A program made the position numbers and the translations under genes. A stretch of DNA of 50,231 nucleotides, taken from contig JAPDJV010000001.1 of NCBI GenBank assembly GCA_029258925.1, positions 73,885 through 124,115 of the forward strand. Direction: 5' to 3'. Position 1 is the first letter of the stretch. Each line of letters opens with the position of its first letter. Positions 9,765 to 17,210 of the stretch are shown in pieces. The notes under the pieces are model-generated. The model worked only from the letters and a program-made list of their open reading frames with translations. It ran no database searches and was not told the origin of the DNA. The stretch is from Thermoproteota archaeon (lineage in GTDB: Archaea; Thermoproteota; Thermoprotei_A; EX4484-217-1; JAPDJV01).

Positions 9765-10550
9765 TTGAGACTTTCTATAATAGGATTTGGCAAAATGGGA
9801 GGAGCGCTTGCCAAGTCCTTTCTCAGGAAGAAAGTTGTAGAATCGATAACAGTGTTTGATATAGTTGATGAAAAAATGAGTGTAGCTGGAAAACTAGGAT
9901 TAGACACAGCAGCCTCGGAGCTCGACGCAGTAAAAGCTGGGGATGCTATTTTGCTAGCTGTGAAACCTGGAGATATTGAGAGTCTAGCAAAGAAGATAGG
10001 CGGACACGTTAAAAACAAGCTTGTAATATCTATTCTAGCTGGAGTATCAACATCTATTCTCGAGAAGCTACTACCCGGCGCTAGAGTTGTAAGAGTTATG
10101 CCTAACATAAACGTGGCAGTGGAGGCGGCCATTAGTGCAGTGTGCGGAGGCAAGCTGGCCAGCGAAGAAGACATCAACTTCACTAAGAAGCTATTCTCAG
10201 CAGTCGGAGAAGTAGTAGTTGTCGAAGAGGCATTAATGGATGCTATCACAGCTCTATCCGGTTGCGGACCAGCATTCATAGCGATGATAATCGACGGGCT
10301 CTCACTAGCAGGTGTTAGAATGGGGCTTCCCAAGAAGCTGGCGTTAAGAATAACATGTAAAGTAGTTGCTGGAACAGCGGAACACGTGAAATTATTGGAG
10401 TCAACGGAGAAGCTTGTTGAGAAAGTTTCAACACCAGCAGGCGCAACTATTGAAGGCGTACAGTTACTTGAAAGTAAGGGTATACGGGGAATATTGATGG
10501 AAGCTGTTTGGAATAGTTACGTAAAAAGCTCTAAACTATTGAGAAGATGA
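9765..10550 (+). CDS. proC: Pyrroline-5-carboxylate reductase
   Basis: NAD(P)H-dependent enzyme of the last step of proline synthesis. The N-terminal Rossmann fold starts at once (SIIGFGKMGGALA). The dimerisation domain carries ALSGCGPAFIAMIIDGLSLAG and STPAGATIEGVQLLE, both family hallmarks. TTG start at 9765, with AGGTG ten bases upstream and an AT-rich promoter (9706-9740). No proA or proB is adjacent. The gene ends 31 bases before the stop of the convergent tnpB-like gene, so the accessory island begins immediately after it. Confidence 0.93.
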   Translation: MRLSIIGFGKMGGALAKSFLRKKVVESITVFDIVDEKMSVAGKLGLDTAASELDAVKAGDAILLAVKPGDIESLAKKIGGHVKNKLVISILAGVSTSILEKLLPGARVVRVMPNINVAVEAAISAVCGGKLASEEDINFTKKLFSAVGEVVVVEEALMDAITALSGCGPAFIAMIIDGLSLAGVRMGLPKKLALRITCKVVAGTAEHVKLLESTEKLVEKVSTPAGATIEGVQLLESKGIRGILMEAVWNSYVKSSKLLRR

Positions 10551-10581
10551 TAGCAAAGACTATTTAATCATTGATGATACT

Positions 10582-11661
10582 TTAGCTTCTTTGGCTACTA
10601 TAGCTACTTATCAATACTTTGATTACTCCTAAGTATTTAAGTGCTAGTATATATGCCGATGCCGTGTGTCTGTCAAGCCCTAGCTTCCTTCTCAGTTTTT
10701 CTCCTAGTTTTGACGTGTATGCTGGGTTTACCAAGTATATTTTAAACCCGTATTTCAAAGCCATGATTATAGCATGTTCCAGTAGCCTTTTCTTCGGGAA
10801 CCGTGTTATTTTACGGTTAGCTGTTCTATTCTTAGTGTATTTACGTCTTTTAATCCTATCCAAGTCCTCAAACAATACTATCCTTGCACCATGGCGATAA
10901 GAGTAATGAAGTAGTCTAGTGAGTGCCTGTAACCTCATAGTATGAGCTTTACTCCTAGGGAAACCATGCGATGTTACTTCTGGAAACCACTCTGTCCTAA
11001 CATCCCTTATAATGCCGTGTTTATCCACTATGACCATGTTTATCCTATCGCTATTAAGGTCGAAGCTAGCTATTAAATCACCATTAGCTTTCCCTATGCT
11101 GAAGTACTTTAGGTATAGTTCAACTGGAACAGATATGTGGAGATATACCTTACCATTCCTAAATACTATCTTAGCGGTATAGCTTAGCTTCTTGGATAAT
11201 GCCCTCTCTACAAGCTCATTCACTAGAGGAATGTATCGTTCACCAAACAACACTCTATACTTAACCCATCCCTTCCAAGAAATATTGACTTGTATCTCAT
11301 TTGATGATAACAACCTTATGTTGCGGTTACCTTTATTTGCTGCAAATCCCCTACTTGCCATGAATATCTTCCTTATCCTTATCCTCAACGGGTTTGAGCC
11401 GTTATGTCTCGTCCCCTCTACTACTAGCTTAGCTAATTTATAGATAGTGTCAGCATAGCCAAGGTTTAGCTCTTTGGTTATTTCTTTGACTATGGTGTTT
11501 CTACCTATTCCTTTAGCATGCATTTTAATTGCTTTAACTAATGCTCTCCTAAACCTATGTGCTAGAAGTACTAGCTCCATGCAGCTATTATTATCCAATG
11601 GTATTATCCTACCAGTTATCGTTATGTGTGTTAACTCTGGTTCCCGTACTTCTTCAACCAT
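10582..11661 (-). CDS. TnpB-like (IS605 OrfB family) RuvC nuclease lacking the zinc ribbon
   Basis: 359-residue TnpB-type protein. The split RuvC triad is intact: Asp201 (IASFDLNSDRINM), Glu265 (IVLFEDLDRIKRR) and Asp330 (LGLDRHTASAY). The conserved NPAYTSK motif is present at 312-318. The four-cysteine zinc ribbon that normally follows NPAYTS is absent; only a short basic linker joins it to the last RuvC motif. TnpB proteins are RNA-guided DNA nucleases of IS200/IS605 elements (family knowledge). No TnpA is nearby, and I see no hairpin-rich guide scaffold downstream, where proC follows after 31 bases. Its start lies inside the small RHH-like gene at 11631-11783. It may be an immobile, domesticated copy. 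Confidence 0.85.
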   Translation of the reverse strand: MVEEVREPELTHITITGRIIPLDNNSCMELVLLAHRFRRALVKAIKMHAKGIGRNTIVKEITKELNLGYADTIYKLAKLVVEGTRHNGSNPLRIRIRKIFMASRGFAANKGNRNIRLLSSNEIQVNISWKGWVKYRVLFGERYIPLVNELVERALSKKLSYTAKIVFRNGKVYLHISVPVELYLKYFSIGKANGDLIASFDLNSDRINMVIVDKHGIIRDVRTEWFPEVTSHGFPRSKAHTMRLQALTRLLHYSYRHGARIVLFEDLDRIKRRKYTKNRTANRKITRFPKKRLLEHAIIMALKYGFKIYLVNPAYTSKLGEKLRRKLGLDRHTASAYILALKYLGVIKVLISSYSSQRS

Positions 11662-11783
11662 AGCTTAATCGCCTCCTCTAAAGCTTCCTTTAATGCACCT
11701 CTACGATACCCTTTCACTTTGAATACAGTCTCTCTAAACTTCCTATCAAGCTCCTCATCAATATTTACTGTCCACTTAACCAT
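11631..11783 (-). CDS. 50-aa ribbon-helix-helix-like protein overlapping tnpB-like start
   Basis: ATG at 11783, TAA at 11633-11631. The sequence begins MVKWTVNIDEELDRKF, a short strand followed by two charged helices (RRGALKEALEEAIKLWLKKY), the layout of a small RHH DNA-binding protein of the CopG/Arc kind. It overlaps the tnpB-like gene by 31 bases in another frame, so translation may be coupled. Possible roles are repression of the element or an antitoxin-like partner of the nuclease; neither is shown. It is short, so confidence rests on the clear pattern, the ATG and the position. Confidence 0.6.
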   Translation of the reverse strand: MVKWTVNIDEELDRKFRETVFKVKGYRRGALKEALEEAIKLWLKKYGNQS

Positions 11784-11829
11784 ATAACCACCAAAACATA
11801 TATAAGGCAAAACACCTAAATATAAATTA

Positions 11830-12030
11830 CGGAGCCGATGAGCTGATGAGGCGTAGAGGAGGGACGAGGCAGGCCTCTAGTTCGCCGATGGGAGTGCCGA
11901 AGTAGCGCGCAGGTGCTCCCGTAGGCGGGCTAGGGGCAAGAAAAGGTGGGATGAATCCGTGCCCGAAGTAAATACAGGTATCATAAGTACCTGAAGTGCC
12001 AAACTAACGGGCACGGGCAACCACTACAGC
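11830..12030 (+). ncRNA. GC-rich, highly structured RNA candidate beside the TnpB-like gene
   Basis: An intergenic stretch clearly more GC-rich than its surroundings, with no convincing open frame. Stems seen: 11850-11859 with 11874-11886 (GGCG and TAGAGG against CCTCTA and CGCC); 11890-11898 with 11912-11920 (nine pairs, two of them G-U); 11957-11965 with 12008-12016 (nine perfect pairs), enclosing a six-pair hairpin 11975-11980/11988-11993. The two G-U pairs would become A-C mismatches on the other strand, favouring a plus-strand transcript. A TATA-like AAATATAAAT lies at 11817-11826. GTGCC(C)GAAGTA occurs twice. I cannot assign it to RNase P, SRP or a known guide RNA. Ends are approximate. 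Confidence 0.6.
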
Positions 12031-12100
12031 TAATTATTTATCTTAGAATTTTAAAGTATAGTGCTTAGTAGATAGACTAGTTTATCGGAGAGTGCTTCTC

Positions 12101-12253
12101 ATGCCATGGTTAATGGTTATTGTTGAGGATGATCTTGCGGATGATCTTGAAACCCTAGTGAGGACGGGATGCTATGGTAGTATCAGTGAAGCTGTAAGGG
12201 ATGCAATTATGCTATATTTATTCTCTAGCAATAAGATAAAAATAATAAGATAA
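12101..12253 (+). CDS. 50-aa ribbon-helix-helix (CopG-like) protein
   Basis: ATG at 12101, TAA at 12251-12253. The N-terminal strand MPWLMVIVEDDLADDL is followed by a helix, a GCYGSISEAVRDAI turn and second helix, and a hydrophobic end. The pattern [GY]xS[IR]SEAVRDA is classic for RHH antitoxins and regulators. A TATA-like TTTTAAAGTATA lies at 12049-12060 and GGAGAG about ten bases before the ATG. No toxin gene (VapC, RelE or MazF type) follows; the next gene is convergent. It sits across the structured RNA from the other mini RHH-like gene, so it may regulate this locus or be an orphan antitoxin. Confidence 0.7.
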   Translation: MPWLMVIVEDDLADDLETLVRTGCYGSISEAVRDAIMLYLFSSNKIKIIR

Positions 12254-12374
12254 AAATGCTTAGATTGAAGATTCTTGATTTTTCCAAATGACTCCTATTG
12301 TATTTTAGTTATAATAATAAATTCGAAGATTCTTCCGACCTATTATTTAGCTCCAGGATCTCAGAAGTTCTTCT

Positions 12375-12677
12375 CTATCCCACGCTAGGTTTCTCGATAT
12401 TTACTAGACCGTTTTCGGCAAGAGTTTTAATTATTGTGATCACGGGCTCTTCTACATCAGACCTAGCAAGCCCTGTCTCACTACATATATCATCTATTAT
12501 CTGAGATACTGTGTGCTCTCCGTCGCATAGGGCCCACACATAGAATGCCCCAGGTGAGAGTTTAAATGCTCTATCGTCAGACACCATTACAACGAAGCTC
12601 TCTTCATCTGCTTGTCCTCCAACTCCTACTCTGGTGGGCTTAGTTTCACCGATGTCTGTGTCCTCTGAAATATTCAT
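12375..12677 (-). CDS. PqqD-like peptide-binding winged-helix protein
   Basis: 100 residues. Residues about 25-95 match the PqqD fold: a hydrophobic strand, then KLSPGAFYVWALCDGEHTVS, an acidic helix (IIDDICSETG), and a C-terminal ITIIKTLAENGLV winged-helix end. PqqD domains usually bind a precursor peptide and deliver it to a radical-SAM enzyme (family knowledge), but no such enzyme or precursor is seen here. ATG 12677 has a strong AGGAGGG upstream. It lies 21 bases after ssb on the same strand, suggesting a two-gene operon. The link to SSB is unexplained. Confidence 0.75.
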   Translation of the reverse strand: MNISEDTDIGETKPTRVGVGGQADEESFVVMVSDDRAFKLSPGAFYVWALCDGEHTVSQIIDDICSETGLARSDVEEPVITIIKTLAENGLVNIEKPSVG

Positions 12678-12698
12678 ATAAGTCCCTCCTGGAAAATT

Positions 12699-13085
12699 CT
12701 AGAACCTTGGTTTTCTGAATCTTGGAGGGGCTCTTGGAACATTTTCCGGAATATCCTCTATTTCTGGCACATCGTCGCCGCTTATTTCAGTGATTTTACC
12801 AAATTTGCCCACGTTTAGTTGTGATTCTCCCCTATATGATGTTACGAAGGCGTTTTCTATAATAACGGCTTTTCCTTCTACTAATTGACCTGCTTTTTGA
12901 CCCCATAAAGTCACTTTGACTCTGCCGCTTTCATCTCCAATTATTGCCTCTGACAGAGTTCTAGGACCTCTTCTTGTTTGAACCGTTTTGGGCGAGTGCG
13001 CTTCCAAAACTCTTACTTTTACACTTACTCTATCCATTCCAGGTTTTAGATCCATTATTCTTAATATTCTGCTACTTTTGGACAA
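12699..13085 (-). CDS. ssb: Crenarchaeal single-stranded DNA-binding protein
   Basis: 128-residue single OB-fold protein of the Sulfolobus SSB type. The N-terminal part IMDLKPGMDRVSVKVRVLEA and the strand RVKVTLWGQKAGQLVEGKAVII are the OB core, with the aromatic Trp typical of the DNA-binding face. The C-terminal tail is short, proline- and arginine-rich (RAPPRFRKPRF), unlike the long glycine-rich tail of Sulfolobus SSB. TTG start at 13085; an internal ATG at 13055 is possible. It leads the operon with the PqqD-like gene and diverges from the Cas4-like gene. Confidence 0.88.
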   Translation of the reverse strand: MSKSSRILRIMDLKPGMDRVSVKVRVLEAHSPKTVQTRRGPRTLSEAIIGDESGRVKVTLWGQKAGQLVEGKAVIIENAFVTSYRGESQLNVGKFGKITEISGDDVPEIEDIPENVPRAPPRFRKPRF

Positions 13086-13293
13086 TTTTTACACATCCAA
13101 TTTTTACTTAAACTGGAATTTAAGAGAAGTTTTTCATACGAAAAACTTCCCCCAAACTCCAGCCTGCTACTACTATCAAAATTCCCTTATTTAAATTTAC
13201 ATGAAACATTGTGGTGTTTTAAACTCTGAGCTATAAAAGCTTAAGAAGTAAATTCGTTAAGGTTGAAATTGAGGATCTACGAGGAGTCGGATT

Positions 13294-13869
13294 ATGGTAG
13301 CTGAGGAGAAATTTAAGGTTCTACCGAGCAAGCTACACTCTCATGTATATTGTCCAAGAATTACCGTATTTGAAACTATATTTAAGCCCTCTTTGAAACA
13401 GAGGATTAGAATGATTTTAGGAAGAATATATCACGTGTTTTTTGAGATCTTGAAGCTCAGGGGTTATAGAAGAGAAGAGCTTTTGGAAATAGAGTTAGGC
13501 GGAAACATTGTTTTGAGGGGGAGACCAGACGGATACTTGGAGAAAGAGGACGAGATTTCCGTGGTTGAAGTGAAAAGCTATAGAGCGCCTAAGTGGGGAG
13601 ATGCTTGGGATAGTGATAAAGCTCAGATTCTAGCCTATGGATTAATTCTTCACAAATTGAAGGGTAAGAATATTGTCCTAAAAATTAGGTATATTGACAG
13701 GGAGGTAGAGGTACCCTTTAACACCGAAAATGTTTCTTGGCTCTTCGAGGTCATAGAAGACTACAAGAGAACTGTGCAAAGTTCCTGGATAAAGGATGTA
13801 AGGAGAGGAGTTAAGTGCAGTAAGTGTCCGTTCAAGGAGTTATGTGATTTAATAGATAGCCTAAGCTAA
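13294..13869 (+). CDS. Solo Cas4-like Fe-S PD-(D/E)xK exonuclease
   Basis: 191 residues. Cas4/RecB-type nuclease with Asp79 (GRPDGY), Glu92 and Lys94 (VEVKSY) and the QILAYG motif at 111-116. Four cysteines, Cys20 (YCPR) and Cys175, Cys178 and Cys184 (CSKCPFKELC), are placed as the [4Fe-4S] ligands of Cas4. No CRISPR array or other cas gene is in the window, so it is a stand-alone Cas4-like nuclease, perhaps in DNA repair. It diverges from ssb, with a TATA-like CTATAAAAG at about 13231-13240. Start ATG 13294. Confidence 0.85.
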   Translation: MVAEEKFKVLPSKLHSHVYCPRITVFETIFKPSLKQRIRMILGRIYHVFFEILKLRGYRREELLEIELGGNIVLRGRPDGYLEKEDEISVVEVKSYRAPKWGDAWDSDKAQILAYGLILHKLKGKNIVLKIRYIDREVEVPFNTENVSWLFEVIEDYKRTVQSSWIKDVRRGVKCSKCPFKELCDLIDSLS

Positions 13870-13928
13870 ATATAATAGGAAAGAACGCTATCTTATCTGC
13901 AGTAATTAGGATCTAGAAGGTGTAGTTA

Positions 13929-15125
13929 ATGTTTTGGATCCATAGTCCTAGAACAATAGTATTTGGCGAGAATGCCGTAATGGAGGTTTCCAAGTACGCT
14001 GAGAGCCCCATATTAATTGTTACAGGAGGGAGAAGGACTAGGGAAATAGTTTCGAAAATGGTTGAACCAGTACTGGAGGAGAGGGGATTCGATTACCAAG
14101 TAGTCGGTATTCCAAGTGGTGAGCCAAACATGGAGGTTGTAGAGGAGCTGTCAAAACAGATGATAAAGTACTCGCCTAAAACAATACTAGCGGTGGGTGG
14201 GGGATCAGTTATTGATGCGGCTAAGGCTTCATGGATATTCTACGAGCATCCAGAACTGGAGGTGGTATCAGAACTTAGGAGATTTTACGAGAATCCTTTC
14301 ACTCTCCCTACTCTAAGGAGCAAAGCATTGTTGATTGCAGCCGAGACAACCAGTGGAACTGGTAGTAGTGTGAGTAGGGCAGCTGTGATAAGAGATGATG
14401 AGAGAAGGGTGAAAATGCCAATTTTAGACTATAAGCTTTGCCCGGATGTAGCGATATTCGACCCGCAATTAACAATTACTATGCCTAAAGATATAACAGC
14501 TTATTCAGGTATGGACGCCTTAACTCATGCCATTGAAGCCTACGTTGGGATCAAAAACAACGATTTCGCAGAGTACTGTGCTATAAGAGCAGTAGACATT
14601 GCTGTAGAGAATCTGCCCAAAGCATATGCTAACGGCGATAACCTAGAAGCTAGGAAAATGATGCATTTAGCAAACATGTACGCAGGTCTCGCATTTTCCC
14701 AGAAGGGTACAGGTCTAGCACATTCGATATCACATGTTTTAGGAGCAAGATACGGTTACCCGCATGGTTTACTCAATGCAAGTCTCCTACCATATGTCAT
14801 TGACTTCAACGCTATTTCAGCTGAAGAAAAATATGCTGAAATAGCAACGATAATAGGACTTGAAGCCTCAACAATGGAGGACTTAATAGTAGAGTTAATA
14901 TTCTACTTAAATAGATTGAATGAGAGGCTTGCAATACCATCAATAGACGACTTATTAGAGGAACATGAAGATGATTTAAATAGGAACATTGACGATATAG
15001 TTAGGGACATAATGAGAGACCCAACTATTAGAAGTAATCCGAGAAAACCCTCCATAGAAGACTTAAAGAAGTTGCTTAGATCGGCTGCTGAGGGCGAATT
15101 CAATTTCTACTCGCTTACAATGTAG
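13929..15125 (+). CDS. Iron-containing (group III) alcohol dehydrogenase
   Basis: 398 residues. N-terminal nucleotide-binding domain with AVGGGSVIDAAKA (about residues 94-106), then AAETTSGTGSSVSRAAVI and the helical metal domain with Asp-His ligands in GMDALTHAIEAYV and HSISHVLGARYGYPHGLLNA. This is the Fe-ADH superfamily, which interconverts alcohols and aldehydes or ketones with NAD(P)H; related members include glycerol and butanol dehydrogenases. The exact substrate cannot be read from sequence. In a peptide fermenter it may discard reductant by reducing aldehydes (inference). Monocistronic, ATG start at 13929. Confidence 0.9.
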   Translation: MFWIHSPRTIVFGENAVMEVSKYAESPILIVTGGRRTREIVSKMVEPVLEERGFDYQVVGIPSGEPNMEVVEELSKQMIKYSPKTILAVGGGSVIDAAKASWIFYEHPELEVVSELRRFYENPFTLPTLRSKALLIAAETTSGTGSSVSRAAVIRDDERRVKMPILDYKLCPDVAIFDPQLTITMPKDITAYSGMDALTHAIEAYVGIKNNDFAEYCAIRAVDIAVENLPKAYANGDNLEARKMMHLANMYAGLAFSQKGTGLAHSISHVLGARYGYPHGLLNASLLPYVIDFNAISAEEKYAEIATIIGLEASTMEDLIVELIFYLNRLNERLAIPSIDDLLEEHEDDLNRNIDDIVRDIMRDPTIRSNPRKPSIEDLKKLLRSAAEGEFNFYSLTM

Positions 15126-15338
15126 AGGAGTCTTAGTAAAACACCTATTTTTATAATGCTCACTTCCTTATACCCTCACAAGTTCCATTTGAACGCTATA
15201 TATTTAATGCACCAGACGACTGAACTGACCGGATCTCTGCTCTAAGCTTTATGTTCCGGAGGATTTCTCAGTCACTTTGAAAACATTATTATATTAGTTC
15301 CTAGCTCATCTACCACTCGAATTATGTAAGTGAGAGAA

Positions 15339-16061
15339 ATGTGGGATTTAATTAGTTTCACTAACGATTCAGAAATATTAGATGGATGTGAAGGAAGGAA
15401 AAGCTACAGAAAATATGTGAGGAGAGAGTCACTTTTTCTTTTGAGGACAATCTTAACAGGGTTTCCTGTGATAGTTTTTAGTGTAGGGAGACCCTTGCCA
15501 GCTGCAGTCAAAGTTGCATGGAAGCTGAGGTTATTTGAAATATGCAAGATTATTGCGGTTGATGGAGCGGCTATAGCCCTTGCCTCCTCAAATATAGTCC
15601 CTGATGTAGTAGTATCTGATCTTGATGCCGACATCAATGATCTAATACATGTTGGAAAACAGGGCTCAATAATCGTATTGAGGAGGAAAATGGAGGGTAC
15701 TGAGAAAGTGTTGAGGTTTTTTAAGAAGTGCATAGGACCCATAGTATTCTACGATTCCGTTGCAAAATACGATGCAAACAGCGATCTTGATGCCGCGGTT
15801 TACTTAGCATGCAAGTTTCACTGTAGAAAAGTAGTTCTATTGGGATTCGATGTCTCGGGAAACGTCAGCATCTACTATAAACATGGACTCAGACACACTG
15901 GAAGCAGGCTGGCTGACCAGAAAAGGTTTACAGAAACTTTGAGGCGCATATCTTGGATTCTCGAAAAGTTCGATATGGAAGCATATGGAGTATTAGAGGA
16001 GAACTTATCGTTGAAGGGAGTTAGCCTAGTGTCTTATCTTGACTTACCCAATATATTATAG
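15339..16061 (+). CDS. mptE: 6-hydroxymethylpterin diphosphokinase MptE-like (DUF115)
   Basis: About 240 residues. Recognised by FSVGRPLPAA, then IIAVDGAAIAL, PDVVVSDLDAD, and VVLLGFDVSGN, the nucleotide- and metal-binding loops of archaeal MptE, which diphosphorylates 6-hydroxymethyl-dihydropterin for (methano)pterin-type cofactors. ATG 15339 is preferred, with GTGAG just upstream; GTG 15330 is possible. A TATA-like ATTATTATATTA at 15285-15296 would place the mRNA start near 15317. A paired structure lies further upstream (see findings). Convergent with the following small gene. Confidence 0.82.
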   Translation: MWDLISFTNDSEILDGCEGRKSYRKYVRRESLFLLRTILTGFPVIVFSVGRPLPAAVKVAWKLRLFEICKIIAVDGAAIALASSNIVPDVVVSDLDADINDLIHVGKQGSIIVLRRKMEGTEKVLRFFKKCIGPIVFYDSVAKYDANSDLDAAVYLACKFHCRKVVLLGFDVSGNVSIYYKHGLRHTGSRLADQKRFTETLRRISWILEKFDMEAYGVLEENLSLKGVSLVSYLDLPNIL

Positions 16062-16085
16062 TCCACAGTCCTCTCCTATTATAGT

Positions 16086-16298
16086 TTAAAACCGCATCCA
16101 TTCATCAAGACTTCTGTATGCAGACTTACCTAATTCATGGATTATGAGGGCCTTGTTTTTCAACACTTTAATCCTCCTAATGAAGTGACCAGATGATCTA
16201 AGTTCTCTACTGTAGGATTCTAGATATTCTAGGGGAACGTATTCGACAAAAACAATTTTATCGTCTACAACTATAGCATAGCCTTTAACGTGCTCCAA
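16086..16298 (-). CDS. Hypothetical small protein, 70 aa
   Basis: I do not recognise it. Sequence MEHVKGYAIVVDDKIVFVEY starts with two hydrophobic strands, followed by an Arg- and Lys-rich helical part (YSRELRSSGHFIRRIKVLK) and a basic, aromatic C-terminus. No cysteines. TTG start at 16298, with AGGTG eight bases upstream, which supports translation. Convergent with mptE (24-base gap). Confidence 0.6.
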   Translation of the reverse strand: MEHVKGYAIVVDDKIVFVEYVPLEYLESYSRELRSSGHFIRRIKVLKNKALIIHELGKSAYRSLDEWMRF

Positions 16299-16780
16299 TC
16301 ACATGCACCTATGCGTATTTTAGAGATCCATCATAGTTATCACATATAGTTATCTTAAACTATTACTAATAAATTAGATTATTTTAAAATAGTTCAGATA
16401 ATTTGTGGAGACTGCTGAGGAATCTTCCAATTCATCACAGTTCACTGCGTTTGTCATCGTTCAAATTCATTCCCTTGTCCTCCTCCCTTCAGCCTATATA
16501 ATAAGCTCTAAGGGGATTAAAGAATTACAACAAATGTAATAAGTTTATTATAAAATCCAAAGCAGTTTGTTGAGGCTTCTTGAATAACAATGCTATGCTA
16601 GTTCTAGAGATCACTTGTTTAAGTACTTTCCATGATGTTTTTCACCTAGGAACCATAATTCACTATATTTAATATAATGGTGCCTGTATCATAGCATAAA
16701 GTATGGGTTTCTATGGCGCTCTAGAATTAAGAGCAAAAATATAATATTCTGCGACTAACTTCAATTTTGAAGGTGCTAGA
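16299..16780. other. 482-base intergenic region, no gene recognised
   Basis: AT-rich stretch between divergent small genes. I see no open frame of convincing length, no strong inverted repeat and no GC-rich island. An AAAATATAATATT at about 16735-16748 is a plausible TATA box for the gene at 16781, which also has GAAGGTG before its ATG. A weak C/D-box-like pattern on the minus strand near 16425-16465 was judged insufficient. Confidence 0.5.
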
Positions 16781-17206
16781 ATGCCCAAGAGAAAAGTCGA
16801 AAAAATACAGAAGATAATTAGTGTTCTGGAGAGGACTATTAGGGATAACCCAGGCTTAGAAGAAGAACTTATCGAATACTCAGCGTCTGCGTATCCTGAT
16901 ATTTTCGGTTCATGCCTTAATCTCAGCGATTTCATTAAGATCTGTGAAAAACATCCTGATACTTGCACACGGCTCATCTTAGAGTTCATATATAGAAGGG
17001 TGGTTGACCCAATATTGGAGGCCTATCTGAGGATTTCCTCAATAGGAGTTCCAGGTGTTGAAGACTATATTGTGTCTTTAGCTAGTCAAACATATGTTCA
17101 TGAGAGAGCCAGAGATGTTCGGAGGAGAGCTATTGAAGTTCTTTTAATGTTTAAGAAACTATGTAACGAGTTTGGTTATGACTACAGGGATTTCCTAAGA
17201 AAGTGA
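16781..17206 (+). CDS. Hypothetical helical protein, 141 aa
   Basis: I do not recognise the family. It is predicted almost entirely alpha-helical, with a basic N-terminus (PKRKVEKIQKIISVLERTI), three cysteines scattered around 54-77 and a long C-terminal helix. No membrane segment or signal. ATG 16781 preceded by GAAGGTG and a TATA-like AAAATATAATA. It converges with the nucleotidyltransferase-like gene, four bases apart. A role in nucleic acid binding is a guess from charge only. Confidence 0.65.
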   Translation: MPKRKVEKIQKIISVLERTIRDNPGLEEELIEYSASAYPDIFGSCLNLSDFIKICEKHPDTCTRLILEFIYRRVVDPILEAYLRISSIGVPGVEDYIVSLASQTYVHERARDVRRRAIEVLLMFKKLCNEFGYDYRDFLRK

Positions 17207-17210
17207 ACTA

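Noticed and set aside
9761-10333. Long open frame antisense to proC
   Set aside because: It mirrors the codon pattern of proC, which has clear family motifs; the antisense product resembles nothing.
13294-13869. CRISPR locus suggested by the Cas4-like gene
   Set aside because: No direct-repeat array and no other cas gene anywhere in the window.
16425-16465. C/D-box-like pattern (GTGATGA with poor D boxes) on the minus strand
   Set aside because: Only one good C' box; D and D' boxes do not match CUGA, so a C/D guide RNA is not supported.
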